Positions 12,146 to 24,519 are shown, counted from the stretch's first letter. The stretch: 64,000 nucleotides of DNA from Grammothele lineata (GCA_002150815.3 NDFF03000197.1:62001-126000), one strand, 5' to 3'. Notes: generated from the sequence alone by a model not told the origin. A program made the numbers and translations.

Positions 12146-12984
12146 GCCGAAAATTCGTACGCGAGATGTGCTCAGACATGGATTTCGGAACTGGCTCACG
12201 AGCGGCGTATGTTCCAGACGAACATCGCTCGGTCAGCACGCTGCAGTGACTAGGATCTAGCATAGACTCTAGCTTGTTAGTGTGTTTCGGGGTTATAACG
12301 GTCGACCGGTCTTGTCCAGCGTTAGAAATTGTACAGCATTTGTTACACGTGAACGAATGAAAGGTAGAATCCAATGTGTTCTCCGTCCCAAATCCGCCCG
12401 GTGAAGTTCCGAGTCGTTTGTGGAGATCACGCCGGGTCCCCGTGAGGTATCGGCGGCTATGCAAGCAATGGCAGGGGTCTCCGCTCAAGAATATAAGTAT
12501 GGCGCAATAGCGTAGGACGCCTCCCACGAGGCCTACGACCTACCAGAAGCTGGCAAATCCGCGGCCATTGAATGATGTTTCGCGCGCCCTGGGGGAGATA
12601 CTGGCTCCCGCCGCCTCGTGCGCGACATTTGTGGGCCCGATTTCTCTAATCCGTAGGCGCACAGCGAGATCGTGGGTTCGACCGTAACCAAGAGCTCGAC
12701 ATTCGTTTCATATTGTCTTCAACGGTATCATGGTTGTTGGCGAGGAACTTCTTCTTCACCGCGGCTTTTACTATGTTTTCTTTGTCGATCGCTTCAATAT
12801 TCTAAACGACAATAAGATGACGACGCAGAGCGCGCACCGTGGCCGTCGTGAAGGCGGTGTGGAGCTCTCGCGGATCCGGGTCCAGTCCAACTTAGATGAA
12901 TTCTCAGTAGCTGTGGAAGGGAGTTCAAATGACTTACATCTTCGAAACTAGTTAGCCTCCAAACTCTTCTCTTTCTGGGCCCTA

Positions 12985-13180
12985 TAGTCATGCAAAAATA
13001 AGGAACCCGAGTCAAAGCCCGATGACCCCCCGGAACCCAATGTGCCCCCAGAACCCATTTACATTTCGCGCGGGGGCGACCAGCTCTCAAAAGAGAGCAT
13101 TCGGCCGCCCCAATGGAAATAAGATCATGAGCGAGCTTGTTGAACGCGGTAAAGGAATTTCACTTATCTATTCAGTCAGT
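12985..13180. repeat. G-rich repeat block, copy A
   Basis: Contains units of the type CCCCCAGAACCCAATG (here CCCCCGGAACCCAATG and CCCCCAGAACCC), followed by a GC-rich partial palindrome and by AGGAATTTCACTTATCTATT. Copy B about 540 bp downstream has the same order: C-rich units, palindrome, then AGGAACCGTACTCATCTACT. The similarity is imperfect but collinear. Confidence 0.6.
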
Positions 13181-13520
13181 ATGCGGCTCCCCGAGATAGC
13201 TAGCTTCTTGGCATGCCAGCCGCCAGTATGGCATGGCTGTCTTGACGCTGCAACGCGCTGTTTACTGCGGATGATGGCTCTCAGGGCCCGATTAAAGAAT
13301 GTAAGAGCTTTGTCAGTATTAGACCCTTTTAGAGACAAGAATAACTCACTTACAGGCTTAAACCCACGGGCGGAGAGGAGGCATTGAGTCCTCGCATAAC
13401 ATGACCGAATTAAATAAGATTGCAGCTAATATCAAGACGATCTAGACAACTCACAGTATCATCTTTCCGAACTCAATGATCTTCACTTTCTCGGGTTCCG
13501 GTGTGGCCTAGAAACGAACG

Positions 13521-13775
13521 CGCCCCCAGATCCCAATAGTCCCCCAGAGCCCAATATCCCCCTGACGAGCCTTAAGGACCCGGTGTGACCCCCAGAACCC
13601 GATGACCCCCAGAACCCAATGAACCCCCAGAGCCCAATTGCATCTCAGCCAAGGGCGGTCGGCTCCACGGATGAAGCATCCGACCGCCCTCCTAAGCGCC
13701 ACACTACACGCCGAATAAGCAAGGTTATTCAGAGTGTGAAAGGAACCGTACTCATCTACTCTGCAACTATGCACC
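13521..13775. repeat. G-rich repeat block, copy B, with stem-loop
   Basis: Seven or more units of CCCCCAG[A/G][A/G/T]CCCAAT-type spacing occur between 13521 and 13640. They are followed by a perfect 11-bp inverted repeat, AGGGCGGTCGG (13652-13662) and CCGACCGCCCT (13680-13690), with a 17-nt loop. On the minus strand the units read as repeated GGG runs. Collinear with copy A at 12985. Confidence 0.65.
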
Positions 13776-14484
13776 GGGCGTGGAGGCCAGCTACCACGGT
13801 ACCACCCTCGATATGAATCCAAGTAGCATGAAGACAGGATCGGTGAAACGCGACTTCGAGAGACAGCAACAGCTTACGATCGTACCTGCGCACCGTGTGT
13901 GCTACACACAGTGCACGCGAGAGACGTGCCTCCTGTTCGCCCAGTTTGCTTGACCTTCCTGTATACAAACTCGTGTCGTGCATGAGGGTCTGCAAAGTAA
14001 CAGAATGCGTGATTATGCGTACCGTGATCCTTGAGACAGTTCGCCACCTCTCCACACACGCCCTTTGGACGCAAGCACGGATCTCGGCAAGTGGAGGAGG
14101 AAGGAAGAAGTGAGGAGGGAGATGAGAGGAGGGAGAGGGTGGTGGTGCAAGGACAAGAGAGGATGGGAGGAACGAGAGGCGGACTAGAGATTATATACCC
14201 CACCATTAGGTCTTGGCCCAGCTGAGCTTGAATCGTCAGCCATGGTTGAGTCAATATGGCGTGAGCCTCCTGCGGCTGACCATCGAGCTCGGACATCGTC
14301 AGCCGCCGGCAGGTGCGGTTTCGGGGGGAGAAATAGAGTCTAGACCTCCACTTTTTCACCGATACAAGAGCTTTTCTTGGATATGAGCGCACGAAGTTTA
14401 TACAGCGGTAGCATTGCGACGTCATTAGTCCACTATTAGTATACAATGTCGAGTTGAATCGAATGGAGAGGAGTCCCCTCAAAG

Positions 14485-16341
14485 CTAGTGCGCCTCCGGG
14501 CGGGTGACGTCCCCGAGCATCTGGCCGACCTTCACCTTCTGGCCCGCGCTGACGGCGAAATCAAAGTCGTGGGGTGCCTCGAAGACGAGAACGATCGTGC
14601 TGCCGAGGCAGAAGCCGCCCATCTCGCTGCCCTTGGTCAGCGGCTGGCCGTTGAGGAGGGGGGACGCGGCCGAGTAGACGGCCTCGGTGAACGTGCCGAC
14701 GGGGTGGTCGCGCCGGCGGCCGACGTTCGTGCGGAGGTCTTTGTCGAAGTTGATCTTGATGCTCCCGACGTTCGTCGCCCCCACGGGGATCATGCCGAAG
14801 AAACCGTGCTTCCAGCGTCCAAGGAGTGCAACGCGCTCGTTGAGGACGAAGAGGTTCTGCAGGCGCTTCACCATCCACGGCGAGACGGAGAACAGGTCGC
14901 CTAAGATGCGACTGCGTCAACAAAGAGGTCTACGACCAAAGTATCTGTGATCCGCTCACCGACAAAGTGACGCCTCCGCTCAACGACCCAGGCCGCGGGG
15001 CTGTGGAAGCGGTGGTAGTCACCGGGCGCGAGGTAGATGACGACGAAGAACGTGTCGTTGCCCGGCTTCGTCCGCACGCTCGTGAAGCTGTCCCTGCGCG
15101 CGGCCGTGGGGCGGATGCCGACCTCGCTTGCCATGCTCACGTCCTGCGCGACGGTCTCAGACAACGCCTGGTCGCGCGGGACGGACGCGTCTGTGCGTTC
15201 CCCGTGCTTCTTGGAGGATGACCCTGCTCCTGACGAGACCAGCGGCGCTGGGGGCACCTCGACTGTGGGCGTGGACGCGCCTGATGACGAAGGTGTGGAC
15301 GTGCCGAGGAGATCTTGTAGGCTGTACTCAATGCCGTTGATGTCGGCGAAGTGCTTGTGGTTCACCTCTTCGAGGTGGCGGTCAGGGAACTCGATGGAGG
15401 TCGCTGCGGGGGCGCCAGGACGTGCGACACCAAGCAGCGCATCGAGCGAGTAGGTGCTACCCTTGATTTGCTCGATGCGGCCGTCCTTGATAACACCAAA
15501 GTGAAGCACGCGACCGTCTGCAGGGCTTACCTGTGGCACGCGACAAGTACTTTCAGGCAAATGAGGCGTAAAGATACAACAACACAACGTACAAGGACTG
15601 CGTCGTCAATGGGCCGCGCGCCATCCTTGAGTTTGCGATAGAAGAACTCGCCGAGGCTACGGTACTGAGTGAGGTCTGAAGTTTCGATCTCGTCAAGGTT
15701 GCAGCCGAATATGCTCGAGTAGACACGGAAGCCGATAGGACGGGCCCAGACAGGAAGCTCGAGAGAGTTGAGATAACCCCAGAAGCGTGACAGGTTGCGG
15801 AGGGGAAGCGCGCCGATGACATGTACCTGCCGAGAGGACACGTTGAGTACGGCATGCTCGCCAGGTCATCGCGAACTTGGTGCGGGGAGGTGCGAGAGAG
15901 ACGAGTCGGGCACAGAGACGACGGAAGACGTACATGCCATGGGCCCTTCAATTTAATGATCTCGTTCCCATCCTCATCCACGGCGACCTCCCGCGCGGCC
16001 GACTTTCTGCGGTATTGAATGACTACGAGGAGGAGGGCGCCAGCGGCTACCGGTAGAGGATACCATTTTGTTGGCGTGTTTTGCCACGCCTCGACGAGAC
16101 GGCCTGGAAAATTTGGGGGTGAGAAGCGTACGAGATGAGCACAGGCCAGAATAGACTGACGGTATAGCGGTGCCCGCCCGCTAGAGGTGGTGTTGTCATA
16201 AGCATTGCGAGAGTCTTGGGAGAGGAAGCGAGCGGTGGACGAGCGGATGAAAGCCCCCGAGCGGTAGAGATGACCACGGAACGAGGGCCGTTTTGGAAAG
16301 AAGCCAGAAAAGGGCGACGAGTTGTGTTGGCTGAACTTCAT
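14485..16341 (-). CDS. PSD1: Mitochondrial phosphatidylserine decarboxylase proenzyme
   Basis: Converts phosphatidylserine to phosphatidylethanolamine at the mitochondrial inner membrane. Exons 16161-16341, 15934-16103, 15593-15826, 14960-15530 and 14485-14900 give 523 residues. The N-terminus is Arg/Ser-rich (targeting sequence), followed by a membrane segment ([18 protein letters not shown]). The decarboxylase core shows [30 protein letters not shown] and near the C-terminus the self-cleavage site LGST, where the Ser becomes the pyruvoyl group. A Ser/Pro-rich insert of about 80 residues sits between SLQDLLG and the catalytic part. The first intron (57 nt, GTCAGT...TTCCAG) is a multiple of three without stops, so a retained form is possible. 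Start at MKFSQ; an upstream in-frame ATG exists at 16425. It is downstream of, and on the same strand as, the UPF0538 gene. Confidence 0.92.
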
Positions 16342-16603
16342 CGGCTTGCGTGCTGGTCCTCTGCACGGGCTCCTCCGCTTCGCCTTCGCTCGCAAACCGT
16401 CCTCGTCTCGACACCGCTCGTCCATTACGGCAGGCGCCTCTCAGCCACGTGAACCTCGCATGTGATTAACCGACTCGAAGTCTCGCGTGGGGAGATAAAG
16501 TCTCGATCTCGTATTACCTTGGTCTATATCGTAGCAAAGTGGTACAATACAACAGGGGAACCCAGCCATGATACACACTACCAGTAACCTCCAAGACCTC
16601 CGT

Positions 16604-17323
16604 CTAGCCCTCCCATTTGGTCTGGCCGCAAAGTCAGTACAATCAGTACACTCCGTCTAACGGAGAGAGAGAAGACATACATCCGGGTTCTTCTTGAACG
16701 CCTCATACAGCTTTCGGTCAAAGAAGCTAACTTCAGACTCGTTCTCTGGTGGCCCATATTAGATGAAAAACTGCTGAAAACTCTAGGAGTCGACTCACCA
16801 AGACCAAGGTCGACTAAGACCTGAGAGTCGTCGTCGAATATCCAGTCGTCATGATCGAGGTTGATTATGAGGTTTGTGGTCTGACCCCGAACAGATCGTC
16901 AGGCCCGAGCGTTAAGGCAGGATCAAGTGGCGCACCTTTGCACCGTGAGCTTTCGTATACAACTTCAAAGTGTCTGCGTCGGGAGCGCGATTGGGACAAG
17001 TCCGATGCAATTGCAAGAACCTGATATGCTCACCGAGGACGGCATTTCGATAGGGCTTCCAGCCAGGTTGAGACTGTATAGCTGGTGAAGGCAGAATACG
17101 GCTCGCGGGGCGGAGATGTAACGCTAATATTGATTTTACACGCACCTTGTCTCACCATGTCCTTGAGCTGACCGACAGTCGTTTGCTCGAGGTTGACATG
17201 ATGGAGAACCAGACTCCGCTCCGTGCGGTACTCGAAGGACTTGATGACTCGGATTGTAAGGGTTGCATCGGTTTTTGGTAGGACCAGATTCGTCGGAGTG
17301 TCGTCTATTCCGTCGTTCGCCAT
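16604..17323 (-). CDS. UPF0538 family protein (C2orf76 homologue)
   Basis: A small, widely conserved eukaryotic protein of unknown biochemical role. Six short exons (17146-17323, 17034-17081, 16936-16973, 16799-16880, 16681-16745 and 16604-16621) give 142 residues. Family marks: the N-terminal TLTIRVIKSFEYRTERSLV with HHVNL, the central DTLKLYTKAHGAK, the acidic DHDDWIFDDDSQVLVDLG, and the C-terminal ESEVSFFDRKLYEAFKKNP ending in TKWEG. Exons of 38, 48 and 18 nt make it easy to miss by automatic prediction. Each junction keeps phase with GTG/GTA donors and CAG acceptors. The start ATG (GAAATGGCG) is the first that does not carry a Gly/Arg-rich artefact leader. Nothing in the neighbourhood points to function. 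Confidence 0.85.
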
Positions 17324-18214
17324 TTCGAAGAAGAGCAGCGGAGAAGATGCAGGCAGAGGAAATAAGTACAGACGAGAGCTAGAGCGAGAAGATCGGAGAA
17401 GATGCAAGACGCCTAGCGGCCCTGCCGGGCCGACCCATCGGGCGCCTACGCGCATTAGAAGAAGATAAGAATAGGACGCGGGGACATTAGCCAATTATAA
17501 GCCTGCATTGTAAGGGGCTAGCCCTTGCGATCAAGGCCGAATGTTTACCAGCGTTAACGACGGTCAGCGGGGGACACTACAGGACGCTTATAGCCATCAC
17601 CCGGGCCCACCCCGCAAGTCTTGGTCCGTCGGACGACGACGCCCTGGACTCGACCATCGTCTATGTACGGCCCCCGTGTCTCCTGCCTTCAGTTTCTGTC
17701 GACGTCCGTGCGACCCATGACCGCCATGACGAGCAACACTGGCCCGTCTTGGGCCCATGACCTCATTCGCATCCCGGCAGGCGGCACAGCGGCAGCCATA
17801 TCTCCGCCCGCGCTCTCTTCGCCCGTCGAACTCGTCTCAATTCTCCGCCTCCCCACTCGCCGTTTTTGCTCTGGGCCTTTGTCTTTTCTAGAGGGCGCGC
17901 CGTCACCCTACGCATTCATCGTCTGTTCACCAAGCTGCCTCCGCGATATCCATGACATACGTCTGTCTTCAACGAAACAGTCACTAAATCCTCTTAGGCA
18001 CCGTCCGAGGGGCTGTACGTACCATTCACATATCGCTGCGGGTCGGCCGGCGGGCGAGAGATGGGTCCCCCCGATCAAGATCCTCACGCCTACTTTCCGA
18101 GGTTTCGCCGCTCAGCGTCCTCATTTAAGCCAACCGTGTTATGAGGTCCCAAGGCTCTGCATCCCCTGCTTGCCTCGTTTCTGTAGTGGCAAAGTCCCCG
18201 TCTAGCTCTCCAAC
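17324..18214. other. Intergenic region upstream of the GH3 gene
   Basis: About 0.9 kb between divergent genes; no gene recognised. A 194-codon plus-strand open frame at 17621-18205 has no family resemblance and a composition like the surrounding non-coding DNA. Confidence 0.5.
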
Positions 18215-21200
18215 ATGTCGCGCGATTTCCTGAACGTTTCCGTCCCCGAACTCGTCTCCAAACTCTCTACTGAGGAGAAGATTCGTCTCCTCGGCGCGCC
18301 CAACTGGTGGAACACCCACAGCATAGATCGTCTTAACATCCCTTCCGTTCGCATGAGCGATGGCCCCAATGTACCCACCCATCCAACCTCCCCCTCATGC
18401 ATGTTACATCTCCAACTGACCGCTACCTAGGGAGTTCGAGGGTCCTCACATTTCGTCTCCACCCCTGCGCAGTGTATACCCGTTCGTACTTCTTAACATT
18501 CCCACTAACAGGTCTTCCTAAGTCCATCTGTTCGCACCCAGTGCGCCACCTCTATGGCTTCAACCTTCGACACGGAGCTTCTCCACCAGGTCGGACAGTT
18601 CCTTGCCGACGAAACCAAGGTCAAGTCTTCGGTAATCCTCCTTGCTCCGACCTGTAACATTCAGCGCAATCCGCTCGGCGGACGTGCCTTTGAGTCCTTC
18701 TCGGAGGATCCTCATCTCTCAGGTAATGTCACCGTGTAAATATTCTCGCCGTTGAATGGCTAACTTCAAATCCTCTGGCCAGGAATGATGTCTGCTGCGT
18801 ATGTCAACGGACTCCAGTCCAAAGGTGTCGCCGCCACTATCAAGCACTTCACCGCCAACGACCAGGAACATGAGCGCACCGCAGCCGAGTCGGTCATGTC
18901 AGATCGCGCTTTCCGCGAGATCTACCTGATGCCGTAAGTCTTCGACATCATATAGTATAACGATGATTCCTGAACACCGTTGCCTAGATTCATGCTGGCA
19001 CAGAAATTAGCCAAGCCGTGGGCTTTCATGACCTCGTCAGTGATATCCGGTTATGTTCTGCCGCATTCGCTCACGAGCGTTTTAGCTACGGGAGACTCCA
19101 AGGTGTCCACTGCTCCGAGAACCCGACTCTGCTCCAGGACATCCTGCGCAAGGAATGGGGCTTTGACGGCATCGTGATGAGCGATTGGTCGGTCTACACC
19201 GGTCACATCCCGTCAGCGCATTGACATGGCTGCCTCCCCCGACAGGTACGGCACTTACAGCGTCGACCTCGCCATCAACGCAGGCCTCGACCTTGAGATG
19301 CCCGGCCCCCCGCGTTGGCGCACGCCACTTCTCGTCGGTCACGCCTTGTCTTGCCAGAAAATCCTCGAGTCCACGCTTGATGAGCGCGCGACTGCCATGC
19401 TCGAGTTCGTCCAGCGCCAAGCGCAACGCAACCCGGACGTCGTCTTTGGGGACGGCCAGGAGCGCACGCGCGACACCCCAGAGGGGAGGGCGTTCTGCCG
19501 GAGGCTCGCCGCAGAGGGCATGGTGGTGCTCAAGAACGAGAAGAGCGTGCTGCCGCTGACGCCTGGCAGGACGAAGAAGGTGGCGTTGATCGGCCCGAAC
19601 ATGAAGGATAGGATCATCTCCGGGGGTGGGAGCGCTGCGCTTAAGGCGAGCTATGTCGTTACGCCGTTCGCTGGGATCACGGGGAACGCCCCGAAGGGCA
19701 TCGAGTTCGATTACGAGGTCGGGTGTTACTGTAAGGCTTCACGACGTTTTCTCTGCGACACAGGCTGACGCTTCGACTCTACATTAGCGTTCAAGTACAC
19801 GCCGACCATAGAAGCATTCCTCACCACGCCATCCGGCGAGCCCGGCTGGGTTTGCACGTTCTACAACAGCGACGCAAACGGCGTCCCGACGAGCGGTCCT
19901 GTCAAGGAATATGTCCTCCACGACACCCGTATCCGCCTCAACGACTTCCTCCCACCCGGTCTCGGCGAAACATGGATGCTGAAGCTTCGCGGAAACCTGA
20001 CAATGGAGAAGACAGCTGAGTACGAGCTTGGCGTGACCGTCGCGGGACGTGCGAAGCTATACATCGAGGGGAAGTTGCTCGTAGACAACTGGACCAAGCA
20101 GCGCCCGGGAGATTTCTATTATGGGTACGTACTAGTGGCTACGTGATGGAGCATAGGAGGGTTGCTGATGAGGTTGCCTGCACAGGCAAGGCACCGTGGA
20201 AGAGCTGGGCACCGTTTCGCTTGAGGCAGGCAAGCCTGTCGAGATAACTGTAGAGTACACGAACACCAAGCCCCCAGAGGGTGCTGAGGCCGACCGCTCG
20301 CAGCCTGCGCTCATGCGCGGAGTGGTGAGTCCGCGACTTCCTCGCTCTCTTGAAAATACTAAGTGAGCGTGATTGCAAAGCGTGTGGGCGCATGCGAGAA
20401 GATCGAGCGCGAGGCTGCGATGGTCGCGGCCGAGAAACTCGCCGCAGAGTCCGATGTCGCGGTCATCGTCGCGGGCCTCTCGCCCGACTGGGAGAGCGAG
20501 GGTTCGGACAGACCGACGCTCAACATGCCCGGCCCGCAGAACGAGCTCATCGCGCGGGTCGCGAAGGCGAACCCGAACACTGTCGTCTGCCTCCAGGCTG
20601 TGAGTCACGCCTTGCTCTTGCGTCCAGCCTGTCTCGGCGCCGTAACAGTCTACAGGGTTCCGCCGTCGCGATGCCATGGGTGAACGAGGTGGCTGGGATC
20701 GTGCAAGCGTGGTACTCGGGCAACGAGTCGGGGAACAGTCTCGCGGACGTGCTCTTCGGCTCGATCAACCCGAGCGGCCGTCTGCCGCTCACGCTCCCCG
20801 TGCGCATTCAGGACATCCCCGCATACCCGAACTTCAAGAGCGAGAACGCGCAGATCCATTACCGTGAGGACCTCTTTGTCGGCTACAAGGGCTACCAGGT
20901 CATGGACGTCAAGCCGCTCTTCCCCTTCGGGTGCGTAGTATATGCCGGGTCCTACCTTCCGTGAGATTGCGTGTCGAGATTGACGAATGGTGGGTGCACT
21001 GCAGGTTTGGTCTTTCATATACGACCTTCGAATTCTCCGACCTCACGCTCTCCTCCACCTCCGTGAAGGGCGGAGAAGATTTCAAACTCGACGTGAACGT
21101 CACGGTGAAGAACACGGGCGCCATCGCGGGCTCGGATGTCGTGCAAGTGTACGTGTCCATGCCCGACTTCGGGCTCACGACGCCACGCCTGCAACTGCGT

Positions 21201-21413
21201 GGATTCGCGAAGGCGCGCGATATCGCCCCTGGGCAGAGCAAGACCGTGACCGTCAGCCTCGACAAGTATGCTGTCTCGTGGTGGGACGTGCGCAGGAATC
21301 AGTGGAAGGCAGTGCCGGGAACCTATGGCGTGCATGTTGGCAAGAGCAGCGCGGAGATGGTGCTGGAGAGCGAGTTTGTCCTCGAGAAAGGCTTCGCGTG
21401 GAATGGCATCTAA
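18215..21413 (+). CDS. GH3 beta-glucosidase with PA14 insert; frame break near 18,520
   Basis: Family 3 glycoside hydrolase expected to release terminal beta-D-glucose from oligosaccharides. Exons: 18215-18370, 18431-18473, 18512-18722, 18783-18933, 18988-19035, 19086-19187, 19246-19730, 19788-20124, 20186-20324, 20381-20599, 20656-20930, 21005-21413; about 850 residues once the break is set aside. Order: TIM-barrel domain with KHFTANDQE and the nucleophile Asp in GIVMSDW; alpha/beta domain around [12 protein letters not shown]14-type insert (YTPTIEAF...[11 protein letters not shown]); fibronectin-III-like end ([10 protein letters not shown]). No signal peptide, so probably intracellular. Between the conserved codons for CLP and [10 protein letters not shown] lie 22 extra bases (18520-18541) that shift the frame and are not a canonical intron. 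The gene is either damaged, spliced unusually, or carries a sequence error. Convergent with the RBM5-like gene. Confidence 0.85.
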
Positions 21414-21626
21414 AACGCCGTTTCCAAAATGGACGGCGTTCAGGAGCAAATGTGAAGGGAAATACTGTGCTCTACATTGTACGATCATATATACCGCCCG
21501 CGAGCCGTGTCGAAATTAAGAATAGCATTGCAGGACGTTGGCATACAGGTACGAGAAACGAACCAAAATTACAGCTTAAGGGATGGCTGGCCGACAATAA
21601 CATACGTAAGAGCACACGGTGAGGTT

Positions 21627-24519
21627 TCAGCTGCCATAACGCTCGCGAGCCTAGAGCAACCTTTGAGTGCCAGGCGAATGAGGGTATACGGGAAAAGTAC
21701 TCACGCCATCCTTAGCCAAATTGACGTAGCCAGCATAGTCGCTAGCGAACTTGGAGATCTCCTTCCCCTTGCTTGCGCCGAGCCCCGCCCCAGAGGCGTA
21801 GATCGCGGTTTGACTACGATAAAACCAAATCAGCGACGAAGAAGCACAATCGATTTGACGATACGCACATAGGATCGACACGACCGTCGCCGGACGTCCC
21901 TAGCCCTTGGCCTTCCTTCCAGCCCATCATTTTCAGCAGCTTGTTGCCAATGTTGTTCTCGTCTTGTCCAGGGTTGACCGGCGGCGGAGTCGGCGGGGAT
22001 GGCGCGGGGGGACCTTCCTCGTGCTTCCGCTTGGTCCCGGGGCGTTCGGGAGGTGGGAGGCGGGGAACGTCGGGCTGGTTGTTCATGACGCGACGCTCGG
22101 AAGCGCGATCGCGGTACTTGGTCTGTGACTGGTCAGCTTGTTGCTCAGCCTTCGCACGTGCGGCCTTCGCCTTTTCTCGTGCAAGCTCGCGGAGATTGGC
22201 GTCCTTGTAATTTTTCTGGAGCGGCGAGGTTTAGGACAGAATCGATGAGGGATAGCGGATCATTACCTTATGAAGGTCGGAATCCTTGTTGTGTCTCTTG
22301 AGCTGGTCTAGCGACTTGAACTGACGCGCACAGAGTAAACAAGTCATAGCCGATGTGTCGGAAAACTCGAACTCCGACTCCGCTGGTGGGGGCGTTTCTG
22401 CCTTCACTGTAACAACGGCAGCAGGTGCAGCAGGTTTGGGAGCCTGTGCCTGTGAATAGAGTTAACGAATCTTCGACTTGAAGTGACACAGGAGCTCACA
22501 GGTTGAGCAACGGGTACGTCCTGTGGAGCGTCATGATGCAGCACATCTTGCACTTGATTCCACTTGGTGATGTTGTTTGCCGTCTGAGTATGCCATTAAT
22601 GGAATGGTAGGGGCCGAAGGTAAAAAGGGTATTCACCTTCTTACTAGCAATAAGAGGCGCGACCTTCTTCGCGGCTGCAACTACACCAGCCGGAATACTA
22701 TCAGCCAACCCGTGCATACAGCTGTCTCCCAACATCGAGACAAACCCTTCGGATCTTCCGTGGTGTTCGCCTCGGTCGCCGTCTCGTCCGTCTCTCCCTC
22801 AGCGGCGTCGTCCATCGAGAACGCCTGTGACACGGGAACAGGCTTCTTCGAGGTCCCGGTAGTACCTGGCTTGCTCATAGAGAAACCGCCTTTGAAACTT
22901 AGCGTGACCGGTTTATCAGAGACAGGGAGCGCAGAGGCCTCCGCTGGTGCTGCAGCGACATCTAACACACTCTTGAATATCAGCAAGATGACACGTTCAC
23001 ATCAACTGGACACTGACCCTTCTTCTTCTTTTCCTTCTTCTCTTTGGCTGCGGGTGCGGCATTCGTCGGCTTGGCAGTCTCGTCTACCTTGAATTCGAGG
23101 ATGGCAGCGGTAGACGCCTCATCCCAATAACGAACCCATACGCCCTCTGCACCGCCGAGAGCAACCGAAGAGGCCAGGGTCGCATCGTCTCGCAACGAGT
23201 AGTCTGGAAGAGGTTGGAATGAATACGGGTGTGCGAATGAAGCAGCCACAGGCTTGTCTGAAATTCGGAAGCCATTCGGGTGCAGCTGACGAGACATGGT
23301 CGCAGCGAGGACCGCGGACGCGGACTACAGCTGCTGTCAACACTGCTCCAATGGGAAAAATGGTATGGCGCACCTCGACGTCCACAAACTCGACAAAGGC
23401 GAAGCCCCAACTCTGCATTGTGACCTTGTCCTTGATGAGGATGATCCTTCGCATACCCCACGCGCCCTCCTTGCCGAGCCCTGAGCTGGTCTTCATGGCC
23501 TGCGCGACGGCCTGAGGCCCGGAGAGTGGATCGAGCCCACGGAAGAGTAGTACCGGGACCTGAGCGTTCCCAATGTCACGCGTCCCGTCATTCGGAGGAC
23601 CGTTGAGCATAGCTTTCCTGCGATCGCTGGGCGCAGCGCTTTGCGAGTAGTCGATCTTGACACGGCGGCCATTTGGAGGCACTTGAGCGCCGGCTTCTAC
23701 AGCACGGTAGAAGGCGGCAGTCGCGGTCGCGCCATGAGATGCAGGCGGTGGAATTTGGATGAAGGGGAAGAGAGGGTCGACAAACGCCCGCGCGTGTTCG
23801 GTACTGGTGAACTGGGCGAATCCGAAGCCCTTTGAGATACCTGTTATTGATCACATCCGGGAGGGCGGTGGCGTGTGAAGGAGGTGTCGGCAAGGGGAGG
23901 GGAGGGGGAAGAAGAGACGTCAATGCACTGCGGAACGTTATGAAGGGAATTGGGGCAAGTGCCTGATGTTCTATCTCGGATGATGGTGACCGACTCAATG
24001 CTACACCCGTTGCTGGTGAGGTATGCTTGCATCTGATACACCCAAAACAAATGAGTTTCATGCGATGAGCTAAAGTATTAATATTAAGGGCTCACGTCGG
24101 ATTCGGTGAAATCAGGATCGAGGCCAAGGAATATAACATGTGGACTGGGGTCACTAGGGACCATCCGCTTCTTGGGGAATGCTCCACCCCCGCCTTTGTG
24201 GAACTGGCCGCCGTCGTGGTATTGACCACCCTGAGCCCCCTGGTCCCAGGACTGGCGGTTGTCGTAGCCTGCGTCGTCGTACGCTTGGGACGCGTCGTAG
24301 CCCTACAGCTTAAAGCTGAGCCTGCCGTATCCAACACACGGGTTCGCAGTGGTATAGAACGCGTACGCCATCGTTGTACTTTCTACGTTTGGTGTCGCCG
24401 TAGTAGTACTCGTCGTCCCGGCCAGGCATGTTGTTGCCGAGTCTGGGGCCTGGCTGCCAGGCACCGTACTCGTTATAGTCGGGCTGCTTGCCCTTGTCCC
24501 ATTCCCGATTGTATGCCAT
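21627..24519 (-). CDS. RBM5/RBM10-like RNA-binding splicing factor
   Basis: Likely a nuclear pre-mRNA splicing regulator. Twelve exons: 24367-24519, 24096-24302, 23963-24032, 23374-23840, 23018-23324, 22746-22961, 22637-22674, 22500-22583, 22267-22449, 21869-22215, 21705-21813 and 21627-21650; 734 residues. Domains in order: Tyr/Gly/Asp-rich N-terminus; RRM1 (VIFLGLDPDFTESD, GFGFAQFTS); RRM2 (VLLFRGLDPLSG, SWGFAFVEFVDVE); Lys-rich linker; C2H2 finger (TCLLCARQFKSLDQLKRH); G-patch (GNKLLKMMGWKEGQGLG...GAGLGASKGKE); closing ARERYGS. RBM5/10 proteins of animals add a RanBP2 finger and OCRE repeats, which I do not see. One intron (23841-23962) must use a GC donor. The last exon is only 24 nt. The start is divergent from NDUFB4, 120 bp away. 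Confidence 0.85.

Larger units (their letters stand above)
12146..14484. other. Long gene-free region
   Basis: About 2.3 kb without a recognisable gene. It holds two diverged copies of a G-rich repeat block (listed separately). The longest open frame (minus, 13874-14482) has no family resemblance and overlaps low-complexity DNA (GGAGGAAGGAAG type). Some of the right part may be the 3' region of PSD1. Confidence 0.55.

Noticed and set aside
12640..12700. GGGTTCGACC resembling a tRNA B box (SINE or tRNA)
   Set aside because: The flanking bases do not form a T stem, and no A box or acceptor stem could be found.
13874..14482. 202-codon minus-strand open frame
   Set aside because: No family resemblance, low-complexity Ser/Leu/Pro runs that mirror GGAGGAAG repeats, no supporting splice structure.
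17621..18205. 194-codon open frame upstream of the GH3 gene
   Set aside because: No homology recognised; composition matches non-coding surroundings.
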